NCBI RefSeq assembly: GCF_004798705.1
Contig: NZ_CP039290.1
Span: 372,001-436,000, forward strand
DNA length: 64,000 bases
Direction: 5' to 3'
DNA from: Arthrobacter sp. PAMC25564
GTDB lineage: Bacteria > Actinomycetota > Actinomycetes > Actinomycetales > Micrococcaceae
A model generated the notes under the pieces. That model was given only the letters and a program-made list of their open reading frames with translations, was not told the DNA's origin and did no database searches. The position numbers and the translations under genes were made by a program. This document shows, piece after piece, positions 42,745-51,712 of the stretch (positions within the stretch are counted from its first letter, which is position 1; the number at the start of each line of letters is the position of its first letter).

Positions 42745-44126
42745 GGTTCGACATTGGCACTTAATGGCGGGTGTGGCAATGGCGGTCCGGAACCGCCGGG
42801 CGGCGCATCCGCCGGACTCCGGGCCGGGACCCGGCCAAGGAGCAGGGTGGCGAGGACGAAACACGCTGCTCCCCCGCCGAGGAGTCCCAGCGTGAGCCCG
42901 TTGAGGGCGGCGTCGGACACCGGGACAAAAACGACGACGGCAGCCGTCACCACGGCGGCCGCCGGCCGGGGGCGCGCGTGGCCGGACGACGTCGGACGCT
43001 CTTCCAGCCGGCCGAACAGCGCCAGCACCGGCAGCAGGAGGACGATGACGGCCAGCAGCACAAGCGGCCGCGCCCACCACCAGGCGGCGGTACCGCCCGC
43101 CGGCTGGGGGAACCTGGTCAACAGCAGGAGCCCGGACATGGCCGCAAGCAGCGGCAGGTGCCACAGGTAGACGGTCATGGCCCGCCGGCCGGCCAAGGCC
43201 ACGACCTTTTGTACCCATCCGACGCGCGCCAGCCGGGCGAGGACCGGCCGGAACAGCTGGAGGGCGGCGGCCTGCGAGATGCCCAGGAACAGCAGGGTCA
43301 AGTTGGGCGGATTGAGGTTGACCAGCATGTTTCCCGGGTAGAGCCCCAGCAGCACAAGCAGTCCGAGCACCAGGTTGCTGGCCACGATGATGCCCGCCAG
43401 CGCGGACCGGCGCAGGTTCAGCAACCAGCTGTCCGAAATGATGAAGCCGAGCTGCTGCACGGCGCACCACAGGAAGATCATGTTGGCATAGGCCAGCAGC
43501 GGCAGGGTTCCTCGCAGGCAGTCCACGGTCACCACGAGCGCGACGAGGCCGGCAAGGGTCAGCCAGGGGGCCCGGGAGTGCAGGCCGGCCAGGAGCGGAA
43601 GGTTCAGCTGGGCGGCCAGGTAGGCGGCGAGGAACCATAGCGGCATGCCGGCCCCGGCGGTCAGCAGTTGGATGACCTCGGGGTCCACCCCTGCCAGCCG
43701 GGCGGCCCACAGCCCGGTGAACATCACGGCCAGCAGCACGGCCGCGGGACGGATCAGGCGCAGCATCCTTGCCTGGATGAAGTCGAAGGCGTTGCCGCCG
43801 CGGGCGCGGAGCCGTTGCCAGGACCGCAGCCCGGTGATGCCGCCGGCGACGAAGAAGAGCGGCATCACCTGCAGGACCCAGACGACCGGCTCGAACCAGC
43901 GCTGATTGCCCAGGGTGTTTTCCGTGGTCACGGTGCCGTCAGCGTGCAGAACCGGGCTGACCATCATGGTGTGTCCCACCACCACGATGCCAAGGCAGAA
44001 GAACCTGGCAAGGTCGATCACCAGGTCGCGTTCCGGCCTGGTTGCCGGTCCGCCGCCTGCCCCAAGCTGCGGAACACCCATTGCGCCCCTTAGGAAACTG
44101 CCAATAGAACGGACGCGGCCGCTCAT
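42741..44126 (-). CDS. Acyltransferase-3 family membrane protein
   Basis: A 461-residue protein with about 10-11 helices. The N-terminal 'VIDLARFFCLGIVVVGHTMM' carries the conserved R-x-x-x...H motif of acyltransferase-3 proteins, followed by 'VMPLFFVAGGITGLRSWQRL'. Such enzymes move acetyl or other acyl groups onto cell-surface glycans, lipids or peptidoglycan. The acceptor is unknown. Coupled to the downstream GNAT gene. A GCC-rich C-terminal tail ends in Pro-rich sequence. Confidence 0.85.
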   Translation of the reverse strand: MSGRVRSIGSFLRGAMGVPQLGAGGGPATRPERDLVIDLARFFCLGIVVVGHTMMVSPVLHADGTVTTENTLGNQRWFEPVVWVLQVMPLFFVAGGITGLRSWQRLRARGGNAFDFIQARMLRLIRPAAVLLAVMFTGLWAARLAGVDPEVIQLLTAGAGMPLWFLAAYLAAQLNLPLLAGLHSRAPWLTLAGLVALVVTVDCLRGTLPLLAYANMIFLWCAVQQLGFIISDSWLLNLRRSALAGIIVASNLVLGLLVLLGLYPGNMLVNLNPPNLTLLFLGISQAAALQLFRPVLARLARVGWVQKVVALAGRRAMTVYLWHLPLLAAMSGLLLLTRFPQPAGGTAAWWWARPLVLLAVIVLLLPVLALFGRLEERPTSSGHARPRPAAAVVTAAVVVFVPVSDAALNGLTLGLLGGGAACFVLATLLLGRVPARSPADAPPGGSGPPLPHPPLSANVEP

Positions 44127-44190
44127 TGTGCCGCTGTGCCTCCATTCTCGGCCTTGCCGCGGTCAACTGCCAGCCCATAGGCAGCCCGTC

Positions 44191-45054
44191 TCAGCGCGAG
44201 AGCGTGCCCAGCGCCGCGGCGGCGAAGTCCCTGGCCGCGGCGTCCCAGTCGGCCAGCAGTCCCTGGAGGTTCTCGCCGTCGGCACGGTACGCCGGGGTCT
44301 TTTCCTCCAGCGTGGCCAGCACCCGGGTGCGGAGCTCCGTATTGAAGTTCACCTTGCCCACGTTCATGGCAGCGGCCTTGACCAGTTCCTCCGACGGGAT
44401 CCCGGAGGCGCCGTGCAGCACCAGCGGGATGCGGGTCCGCACCGCGATGTCCTGCAGCACGTCCCAGCGCAGCTGCGGCTCCCCTTGGTACTTCCCGTGG
44501 ACGTTGCCCACGGCCACGGCCAGCAACTGGGCGCCGGTGCGGGCAACAAAATCCTCCACCTGCGCGGAGTCCGTCAGACCCGCCACGGCAACGCCGGACC
44601 GGTCCGCACCGAAGGCGCGGTCCTCGTCACCGGCGAGGCCGCCGAGTTCCGCTTCGATCACGACGCCGGTACTCCCCTGGGCGTCCAGGGCAGCCCGTGC
44701 GTCCCGTACCAGGGCGATGTTTTCCTCGTACGGCAAGGATGACCCGTCCACCAGCACCGAATCCGCCCCGGCGGTGACGGCGTCGGCTATCACCCGGAGG
44801 TCGGAGGCGTGGTCCAGCTGGACGGCGATCGGAACGGCGGCGCCGTCCGCGAGTCCGCGGAGGGCCGCGATCAGCCGCAGGCCCTTGGGCGTCGCGGCAG
44901 TCTTCGGTGCCACCAGCAGGATGGCCCCGCGGCCTGCCTGTTCGGCCGCACCTACCACGGCGAGCGCGGTGGTGAAGTCGTAGCAGGTGAAGGCCGGAAC
45001 TGCGGAGCCGTGCTGCAGGGCGGAGGCGACCAGCTGGTCAAGGTTGGCACGCAT
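44191..45054 (-). CDS. Class II (GatY/Fba-type) aldolase of the acid-sugar cluster
   Basis: A 287-residue zinc aldolase. 'VPIAVQLDHASDLRVIADAV' holds the first Zn ligand His and the catalytic Asp, 'VGNVHGKYQGEPQL' and 'IPLVLHGASGIPSEEL' the remaining Zn ligand His residues, and 'VGKVNFNTELR' the phosphate site. Family members split ketose-phosphates to DHAP plus an aldehyde. It overlaps the permease start and ends the cluster, so it probably acts on the product of the DUF1537 kinase. This is not the aldolase/adducin (OtnC) type normally found with these kinases, so the pathway product may differ. Confidence 0.85.
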   Translation of the reverse strand: MRANLDQLVASALQHGSAVPAFTCYDFTTALAVVGAAEQAGRGAILLVAPKTAATPKGLRLIAALRGLADGAAVPIAVQLDHASDLRVIADAVTAGADSVLVDGSSLPYEENIALVRDARAALDAQGSTGVVIEAELGGLAGDEDRAFGADRSGVAVAGLTDSAQVEDFVARTGAQLLAVAVGNVHGKYQGEPQLRWDVLQDIAVRTRIPLVLHGASGIPSEELVKAAAMNVGKVNFNTELRTRVLATLEEKTPAYRADGENLQGLLADWDAAARDFAAAALGTLSR

Positions 45055-46520
45055 CAGACGCCGAGGCCTCCGACCAGGATCCAGGCCACAAAGGTCAGCG
45101 CGAAGCCCGCCAGCCCCAGCACGGTGGTGAGGACGGTCCAGGTCCTGAGCCCGTCGGCGACGGTCAGTCCGTAATAGCGGACCACCACCCAGAAGCCGGC
45201 GTCGGTGACGTGGGAAAGGCCGAGGGAACCGAAGCCGATGGCGATCACGATCACGGCGATCTGCGCCGGGGTGTAGCCGCCGTTGGCCACGGCGGCGGAG
45301 AGCAGGCCCGTGGTGGTCACGATGGCCACGGTGGCCGAGCCCTGGGCTGCGCGGAGGGCCAGCGAAATGATGAAACCGAGCAGGAGCAGGGGCACGCCGA
45401 GTTTGTCCAGGGTTTCGGAGAGCGCCGCGCCGATGCCGGACACCTGCAGTACCCCGCCGAACACGCCGCCGGCGGCCACCACCATGAGGATCGAGGCGAT
45501 CGGGGGCAGTGCGCCCTCGAAAATTTCACCGGTCTCCTTCAGGGACCAGTTCCGGCGGACGGCAAGGAGGAAGAAGGAGAGCGCCACCGCCACAAGGAGG
45601 GCCAGGAACGGGTTGCCGACGAACGCTGCGACTCCGTACCAGTAGTCCTTCTTGTCGATCAGGAGTGTGCCGATGGTGCCGAGCAGGATCTGGGTGATCG
45701 GGGCGGCGATGAGGAAAATGATCAGGCCCGGACGGGGTGGGGCGATGGCATGGTGGCCGGGGCCGGCGTGGCCGGCGCGGACCAGGGAATCGGAGCCGAA
45801 CTCGTCCACCTGCGTCTTGACGGCGGGCAGCAGCTCGTAGTCTTTGCGGTTCATGATGCTGGCCACCCAGTAGGACAGGAATCCGAGCGGGACACAGATG
45901 GACAGCGAGATCAGGGCGATCAGGCCGATGTCGGCGCCGAGCACGCCCGCGCCGGCAACAATGCCCGGGTGCGGCGGTACCGCCACGTGGATGGAAAGCA
46001 TGATGCCGGCCATGGGCAGGCCGAACTTCACCGGGTGCGCGTTCGCGATCTTGGCGAAGGCGTAGACGATCGGCACCAGCACAATGATGCCCACCTCGAA
46101 GAAGACCGGAATCGCGACGAGGAAGCCGACGGCGGTCAAGGCCACGGCCACCCGCCTGGCGCCCAGTTTCCGGGTGAAGTGGTCCGCCAGCGACTGCACG
46201 CCGCCGGAGACCTCGATCATCCGGCCGAGCACCGCGCCGAGGGCAATCAGGATTGCCACCTTACCCAGGGTGCTGCCGACCCCGTTGGCCACCACGGTAA
46301 AGACATCCTTGAGCGGGATCTGCGCGGCCACGGCGACCAGGATACTGACGGTCAGCAGGGCCACGAAGGCCTGGATCTTGAAGCGGATGATCATGAGCAG
46401 CAACAGCGCGACGCCGGCAGCAGCGATGGTCAGCAGCAGCGGAGTACCCAGCTCTACGGCCGGCTTGATGACGGGCGCATCGGCGGCCCTCACCATCAAG
46501 GAGTTGATCAAGGGTGTCAT
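45054..46520 (-). CDS. GntP-family sugar-acid:H+ symporter
   Basis: A 488-residue transporter of the gluconate permease family with about 12-14 helices. Typical segments are 'GLPMAGIMLSIHVAVPPHPGIVAGAGVLGADIGLI' and 'GALPPIASILMVVAAGGVFGGVLQ'. It imports a sugar acid for the neighbouring dehydrogenase and kinase. The stop overlaps the aldolase start. The N-terminus has an extra polar segment of about 25 residues. Relatives accept gluconate, threonate or erythronate. Confidence 0.9.
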   Translation of the reverse strand: MTPLINSLMVRAADAPVIKPAVELGTPLLLTIAAAGVALLLLMIIRFKIQAFVALLTVSILVAVAAQIPLKDVFTVVANGVGSTLGKVAILIALGAVLGRMIEVSGGVQSLADHFTRKLGARRVAVALTAVGFLVAIPVFFEVGIIVLVPIVYAFAKIANAHPVKFGLPMAGIMLSIHVAVPPHPGIVAGAGVLGADIGLIALISLSICVPLGFLSYWVASIMNRKDYELLPAVKTQVDEFGSDSLVRAGHAGPGHHAIAPPRPGLIIFLIAAPITQILLGTIGTLLIDKKDYWYGVAAFVGNPFLALLVAVALSFFLLAVRRNWSLKETGEIFEGALPPIASILMVVAAGGVFGGVLQVSGIGAALSETLDKLGVPLLLLGFIISLALRAAQGSATVAIVTTTGLLSAAVANGGYTPAQIAVIVIAIGFGSLGLSHVTDAGFWVVVRYYGLTVADGLRTWTVLTTVLGLAGFALTFVAWILVGGLGV

Positions 46521-46650
46521 GGTGGGGTGTCTCCTTTGACAGGACAGTCTTGGAAAAGGGTAACGACGGGAGGGGTCGGCGGCGGCGGAAGGGGGGATCC
46601 GCCGTCGCCGGGCTTGGTGGTGTGGGCCCGGGGCCCGTTTTAAGCGAGGG

Positions 46651-47550
46651 CTAGGCGGTGTGTTTAGTGGGCGCGAGGACCCTGATGACGGCGGAGTCGT
46701 CGGCGGCGGCGAGGCCCTGGGCCTGGCCCAGGAGGTAGAGCTGTTCTGCGGCCGCGGCCACCGGAGCGGCGAGGCCGGCGGCGCGGGTGGCCTTGCCGAC
46801 GATCCCCATGTCCTTGACGAAGATGTCCAGGCGGCTGAGGACCTCGGCGCCCCCCTCGGTGTACGCCTCGAGGATCCGGGGTCCGCGGTTGGAGAGCATA
46901 AACGACCCTGCGGCGCCGGCTTCGAGGGCCGCGAGGGTCTTTGCCTGGTCCAGGCCCAGCGCGTCCGCGAGGGCCATGGCCTCGGCGGCCGCCGCGATGT
47001 GGATGCCGCACAACAGCTGGTTGACCGTCTTGAGGGCCTGCCCGTCGCCGGGCTTGTCGCCCACGACGGTGAGCGTGGAGGCCAGCAGTTCCAGGACCGG
47101 TCGGGCCGTTTCCAGGGCGGCGGGCTCGGCGCCGACGACGATCAGCAGGTCACCTTCGCCGGCGCGCTTGGGACCGCCGGAGAGGGGTGCGTCGACCAGG
47201 GCGACGCCGGATCCGGCCAGGCGGGCGACGGTCTCCGGGATGGCCTCGGTGCCCACCGTGCTGCCAAGGATCACGACGGCGCCGGGCTTCAGCACGGAGG
47301 CCACGCCGTTTTCGCCGAAGAGGACCTCGTCGAGCTGCTCGCCGTTGCGCACGGCCAGGAGCAGGGCGTCGGCGCCCTCGGCAGCTTCCCGGGCGGAAGT
47401 GAAGGTCCGGATGCCGGCCTCTTCGGCCAGCCTGAGGCGGGGCTCGGCGATGTCGAAGCCGTGCACGGTCAGCCGGGTGGCGAGGCGGGTGGCCATCGGC
47501 AGGCCCATGGCGCCGAGGCCCAGGACGGTGACTTTGTAGTTTGCAGTCAT
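46651..47550 (-). CDS. LtnD-like NAD-dependent sugar-acid dehydrogenase
   Basis: A 299-residue beta-hydroxyacid dehydrogenase (3-hydroxyisobutyrate dehydrogenase superfamily). 'VTVLGLGAMGLPMATRLA' is the Rossmann motif, 'LVDAPLSGGPKRAGEGDLLIVVG' the substrate loop, and 'ALKTVNQLLCGIHIAAAAEAMALA' carries the catalytic Lys. Homologues (LtnD, YgbJ) oxidise L-threonate or related tetronates at C2. It lies 27 bp downstream of the DUF1537 kinase gene, the same pairing as in known tetronate pathways. Exact substrate open. Confidence 0.87.
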   Translation of the reverse strand: MTANYKVTVLGLGAMGLPMATRLATRLTVHGFDIAEPRLRLAEEAGIRTFTSAREAAEGADALLLAVRNGEQLDEVLFGENGVASVLKPGAVVILGSTVGTEAIPETVARLAGSGVALVDAPLSGGPKRAGEGDLLIVVGAEPAALETARPVLELLASTLTVVGDKPGDGQALKTVNQLLCGIHIAAAAEAMALADALGLDQAKTLAALEAGAAGSFMLSNRGPRILEAYTEGGAEVLSRLDIFVKDMGIVGKATRAAGLAAPVAAAAEQLYLLGQAQGLAAADDSAVIRVLAPTKHTA

Positions 47551-47577
47551 GGTTTTCTCCGTTGAAATCGAGGCAGT

Positions 47578-49101
47578 CTAGAAGGTGTTGCTGAGCTTGC
47601 GGGTGACCTGGACCAGGGACTGGTCATCGCCGACGTTCCCGGCGAAGACGACGTACGGGATGCCCTCGGCGGGCCCGTCCACCGGCTCCCACAGGCTCAC
47701 GATGCCCGGCAGCATGGGGCCGCGGACAATGGCGTGCCGGATTTCCAGGCCATGTGCGGCGACGTCCGAGGAGGTGATGCCGCCCTTGGCAATCACGAAG
47801 CGCGGCGGGAACGTGTTGAGCGTGCGGTTCACCACCGCGACGACGGCGGCGGACACCGTGCGGGCGATCCGGAGGCTTTCGGCGGCGTCGCCGGCTTTGA
47901 TCAGCAGCCGGCTGGTGTGGACGATCACGTCACCGCCGTGGAGGGCCTGCACCACGGCGTCCACGGTCTCATCCAGGTAGCCGTCGGCGCCGCCTGTTTC
48001 GGTTTCGGCGGCAAGCAGCTTCTCGACGTCGATCTCCACGATGCGCGCGGCGCTGTGCTGTTCGGTCAGCGCCTTGAGCTGGCGGGTGGTGACGCCGACG
48101 TGCGAGCCGACGATGATCAGGCCGCCGGCTTCGGAGGGGGTAGTGCGGGCGAAGGCTTCCTCGCCGCTGAGTTCGGCGCGGATCTCCTGGCCGATCCGGG
48201 CCCGCACGAAGGGCGGGCCCACGCGGTAGAGCAGTTTCTTGCCGCGGCGCTCGGCTTCCTCCAGACCCAGGGCAAGGGCGCGGAGATCGTTTTCGGTGAC
48301 GATGTCCGCCACGATCGGGGTGGAGTCCGTGGCTGCATCGAGGGCGTCGGCGATGGCTTTGGCAGAGACGGCCGGGTCGCCGTCCGGTCCCGCGGCCCGG
48401 ATGATGTTCAGGTCCAGCACGATCACCGAGTCCGCGGGGAAGCGGCCCTTCGACTTTTCCTCCACGTACTTGGCCATCTCCGAGTTGGCGAAGCCGAAAC
48501 TGGCGTCCCGGGCGAATTCGGTCTCGGCCACGGGGGTGAGGTGTCCGGCGTCGTCGCCGGTGCCGCGCATGTAGTGCACCCCGCCGATGGTCACGCGTCC
48601 GGCGTCGGGGAACGCGGGAACAATCACGACGCCGTCGCTCGTCTCGCCGTTAACCTCGGTGACGGTGGCGGCGATGACGTCCGGTTCGAGCGGGTAGTGG
48701 CCGCGGAGGGTGGAATCGCTGCGGCTGACGAAGCTGAGCCGCAGCGCCGGGTCAGCCGATGCGGCCGCCGCGAGGGCATTCCGGACGACTGCCCCGTTGC
48801 GGGCCGCCGCCCCTGCCGGGTCCAGGCTCCGGGTATTGGTCAGCACGTAGACGGCGCGCTGGCGCCGGCCGTTGATTTCGTGGGCGAAGGCCCAGGCGAA
48901 GTCCGCCACTTCCCACCGGGTAAGGACCGGCAGGTCCGCGACGGACTGGGTTCCGGTGGGGTCGTCGTCGAGCACGACGAAGACCCGGGGCGAAGTCCCG
49001 GAGGACGCGTCCAGGCCCTCTGCCACGAGCCGGGCGGGGATCTGCACTTCCGCGGGGAAGGCGGCCAGCACTTCTGCTTCAACGTGCACTTTGCACTCCA
49101 T
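47578..49101 (-). CDS. DUF1537 four-carbon acid sugar kinase (OtnK-like)
   Basis: A 507-residue two-domain kinase. The N-terminal substrate domain has 'VFVVLDDDPTGTQSVADLPVLT' and 'SRSDSTLRGHYPLEPDVIA'. The C-terminal nucleotide domain has 'GGLIIVGSHVGVTTRQLKAL' and 'PPRFVIAKGGITSSDVAAHGL'. The ATG at 49101 is chosen; the frame runs further upstream but crosses the operator. Characterised relatives phosphorylate 3-oxo-tetronate or D-threonate at O4. It is the first gene of the acid-sugar operon. The lead of about 40 residues before the conserved DDDPTG motif is longer than usual. Confidence 0.88.
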   Translation of the reverse strand: MECKVHVEAEVLAAFPAEVQIPARLVAEGLDASSGTSPRVFVVLDDDPTGTQSVADLPVLTRWEVADFAWAFAHEINGRRQRAVYVLTNTRSLDPAGAAARNGAVVRNALAAAASADPALRLSFVSRSDSTLRGHYPLEPDVIAATVTEVNGETSDGVVIVPAFPDAGRVTIGGVHYMRGTGDDAGHLTPVAETEFARDASFGFANSEMAKYVEEKSKGRFPADSVIVLDLNIIRAAGPDGDPAVSAKAIADALDAATDSTPIVADIVTENDLRALALGLEEAERRGKKLLYRVGPPFVRARIGQEIRAELSGEEAFARTTPSEAGGLIIVGSHVGVTTRQLKALTEQHSAARIVEIDVEKLLAAETETGGADGYLDETVDAVVQALHGGDVIVHTSRLLIKAGDAAESLRIARTVSAAVVAVVNRTLNTFPPRFVIAKGGITSSDVAAHGLEIRHAIVRGPMLPGIVSLWEPVDGPAEGIPYVVFAGNVGDDQSLVQVTRKLSNTF

Positions 49102-49147
49102 TGTGTGTAAGTCTGCGGTACTTGGTATCGCCAGATAGGTATTTGTA

Positions 49148-49162
49148 AGATGTCTGACATCT
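49148..49162. promoter_or_regulatory. GntR/FadR-type operator of the acid-sugar cluster
   Basis: AGATGTC-T-GACATCT is a perfect 15-bp palindrome with a single central base. It lies between the divergent kinase and FadR-type regulator genes. FadR-subfamily regulators commonly bind short sites with a GTC-n-GAC core, so this is the likely binding site of the protein encoded at 49250. Confidence 0.8.
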
Positions 49163-49249
49163 GATGACTGATGATAGTGTGACATGCAGTACAAAAACGC
49201 GCAAGTAGACTTGTCCCTCAGGCAGGAGTGAGGCGCTGAACGGGGAAAA

Positions 49250-49960
49250 TTGGCCAGGAAATCGTTAGTCGGCGTGGTGGCGGATGAACTGCTGGACCGG
49301 ATCATTGCCGGCGAGTTCCCGCCGGGGGCGAGTGTCCCCGGGGAGCTCGAACTCAGCGCCCGGCACGAGGTCAGCCGCATGACCGTCCGCGAGGCAATGA
49401 AGACCCTTGAAGCCCAGAGAATCCTCAGCGTGGAGCGCGGCCGGGGGACCTTCGTGAATCCGCTGAACCGCTGGGCCTCCCTGGAAGCCGTCCTGCGCGC
49501 AGCATCCGAAGGAAAAAACGATGCCTCCGCCGCCATCCAGCTGATTGAGCTCCGCCGGATGCTGGAAACCGGCGCCTGCGAACTGGCGGCCGGACGGATC
49601 AGCGACGCCGATATCCAGGGCCTCTACGGGCAACTGGAAACGATGCGGCTGGCGCACGGCAACAACGACGTCGCGGCATTTGTGGAGGCGGACCTGGCGT
49701 TCCACGACCTCATCCTGCAGGCCTCGGAGAACGTGTTCGTCGGCGTGTTGTTCGAACCGCTGCACCGGATCCTGGAAAAGCGGCGGACGGAAACGTCCAA
49801 AGTGCCGGATATCCAGGCGCATGCCATCGGGCACCACCAGACCATTGTGGATGCCTTGGCCTCCCGCGATCCGCGGCGTGCCCGCGAGGCCATGGACGCG
49901 CACATGCAGCAGACGCTGGATGACCTGAAGACCTATGTCCTGGCGGACCGTCCGGCCTGA
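49250..49960 (+). CDS. FadR-subfamily GntR regulator of the acid-sugar cluster
   Basis: A 236-residue regulator with TTG start. The winged HTH is 'VADELLDRIIAGEFPPGASVPGELELSARHEVSRMTVREAMKTLEAQRI'. The FCD all-helical effector domain follows (about 75-225), with the metal-binding His/Asp pattern 'EADLAFHDLIL ... HAIGHHQTIVDAL ... AMDAHMQQTL'. It is divergent from the kinase gene across a perfect palindrome and should respond to an acid sugar or its catabolite. Confidence 0.9.
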   Translation: MARKSLVGVVADELLDRIIAGEFPPGASVPGELELSARHEVSRMTVREAMKTLEAQRILSVERGRGTFVNPLNRWASLEAVLRAASEGKNDASAAIQLIELRRMLETGACELAAGRISDADIQGLYGQLETMRLAHGNNDVAAFVEADLAFHDLILQASENVFVGVLFEPLHRILEKRRTETSKVPDIQAHAIGHHQTIVDALASRDPRRAREAMDAHMQQTLDDLKTYVLADRPA

Positions 49961-50001
49961 TCGGGCCCGGACCGAGGCGCCGGGGTTACCCGGCAGCCCG
50001 C

Positions 50002-50286
<285 letters not shown>

Positions 50287-50293
50287 TTAATTC

Positions 50294-50330
50294 TATACCC
50301 CCCTCAGTATTTTATACCCCATTGGGGTAT
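50294..50330. promoter_or_regulatory. CsoR/CstR-type operator
   Basis: ATACCCC-ATT-GGGGTAT (50314-50330) is a perfect 7+3+7 palindrome, the typical G-tract/AT-edge site of CsoR-family repressors. A partial copy, TATACCCCCCTCAGTAT (50294-50310), lies next to it. Both are 35-71 bp ahead of the CsoR-family start, indicating autoregulation. Confidence 0.85.
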
Positions 50331-50429
50331 GAGCGGATGCGTGGTGCCGGCGCCTACGACGCCTGGCGCCACCGCGCTAGGGACCTAAGTACCTAGCGCG
50401 GCAGGAAATACCGGCGTAATGCTGGGGAT

Positions 50430-51323
50430 GTGAACGCCGCCAGCTTCAAGCCGGGGGCCGGCAGCACCGGCAACACCGGACCCACCCCGGGGTCCTGGAG
50501 CCGGTATGTCGCGATGGGGGACTCCTTCACGGCAGGACTCGGGGATCCGGAACCGTTGAGCCCCGGCGGCATTCGGGGCTGGGCGGACCGTACCGCAGAG
50601 GAGCTCAGCGCGCGCCGCGACGACTTTGCCTACGCCAACCTCGCCATCAACGGCCTCCTGCTGCGGCAGATCCTGGACCAGCAGCTCGGGCCGGCCCTGG
50701 AACTCAAGCCCGACCTGGTGACCCTGTCCGCCGGCGGGAATGATCTGGTGTTCCACCGGAGCGACCCGGACCGGCTCGCCGTCGCCCTGGACGCCGCGGT
50801 GCGGCAGCTGGCCGCCACCGGCGCGACCGTCGTGCTGTTTACCGGGCCCGATTGGGGCGAGACTCCCCTGCTGGGCCACACCCGCGGCAAAGTGGCCGTC
50901 TTCAACGAGAACATCCGCACCATAGCGGCCCGGCACAACGGCATCATTGCCGATTTATGGACGCTGCGGCAGTTGGCGCACCCGCAGATGTGGGATCCGG
51001 ACCGGCTTCACTTCTCGCCGCTGGGACACCACACCATCGCCACGATGGTGCTGGACACCCTCAATGTGCCGCACGGCCTGCGGCCGTTGGAACCCAAGCC
51101 GATGCCCGCCGGCAGCTGGCGGGAGACCCGCGCCGGCGACCTGGCCTGGGCGACGCATTACCTCTTCCCCTGGATGGTGAGCCGGATCAGGCCACGCGCC
51201 GATGAGGCGCCGCTGACGGCCAAGCGGCCCGAACCCGGGCCGGTTTCCGGGTCCGCTGCCGGCCCCGTTTCCGGGTCCGGCAGCACCGCCCCGGACCCTG
51301 CGGCGGGCATCCCCCACCCCTAG
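50430..51323 (+). CDS. SGNH/GDSL-type hydrolase
   Basis: A 297-residue esterase-like protein starting with GTG. Block I is 'YVAMGDSFTAGLGDP' (Ser32), block III 'VTLSAGGNDLVF', and block V 'DRLHFSPLGHHTIATM' with the Asp-x-x-His pair. No signal peptide, so it is probably cytoplasmic. The last 50 residues are Pro/Gly/Ser-rich and look disordered. Such proteins hydrolyse ester or acyl bonds of small or carbohydrate substrates. It stands between the CsoR-like gene and dodecin. Confidence 0.85.
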   Translation: MNAASFKPGAGSTGNTGPTPGSWSRYVAMGDSFTAGLGDPEPLSPGGIRGWADRTAEELSARRDDFAYANLAINGLLLRQILDQQLGPALELKPDLVTLSAGGNDLVFHRSDPDRLAVALDAAVRQLAATGATVVLFTGPDWGETPLLGHTRGKVAVFNENIRTIAARHNGIIADLWTLRQLAHPQMWDPDRLHFSPLGHHTIATMVLDTLNVPHGLRPLEPKPMPAGSWRETRAGDLAWATHYLFPWMVSRIRPRADEAPLTAKRPEPGPVSGSAAGPVSGSGSTAPDPAAGIPHP

Positions 51324-51399
51324 TCCGGCCGTGATCCGTCCGCTAGTCTGCAGGAACGGCCCACAGCCGGTATCAAAAAGGCGATCACGAGGAGCGAAG

Positions 51400-51609
51400 T
51401 TGTCTAATCACACCTACAGCATTTCTGAAATTGTCGGAACCTCGAACGAGGGCGTTGACGCTGCCGTGCGCAACGGCATTGCGGAGGCCGCCAAGACCCT
51501 CCGGAACCTGGACTGGTTTGAGGTCAAGGAGATCCGCGGGCACCTGAACAATGGCGAGGTTTCCGACTGGCAGGTGACCATCAAGCTCGGGTTCCGCCTG
51601 GAGCGCTGA
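51400..51609 (+). CDS. Dodecin, flavin-binding protein
   Basis: A 69-residue protein beginning (TTG) LSNHTYSISEIVGTSNEGVD and including 'AAKTLRNLDWFEVKEIRGHLNNG', the dodecin fold that makes dodecameric shells storing FMN or riboflavin. The Trp in 'LDWFEV' is the flavin-stacking residue. The start at 51400 follows GAGGAGCG by 5 nt; the longer frame upstream has no support. Single gene with short gaps on either side. Confidence 0.93.
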   Translation: MSNHTYSISEIVGTSNEGVDAAVRNGIAEAAKTLRNLDWFEVKEIRGHLNNGEVSDWQVTIKLGFRLER

Positions 51610-51712
51610 GATCCGGCACCGGAGCGCCGGTCCCCCGCACGGCCCCCCGTTCCGGGGCTCCCACGGGGGACGGCGCGCCGGCGGCCGCTTCCCCGGGAAG
51701 ACGAGGAAAGCC

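Noticed and set aside
43645..44742. Overlapping plus-strand frames across the acyltransferase and aldolase genes
   Set aside because: They are antisense to two recognised genes and show no conserved features.
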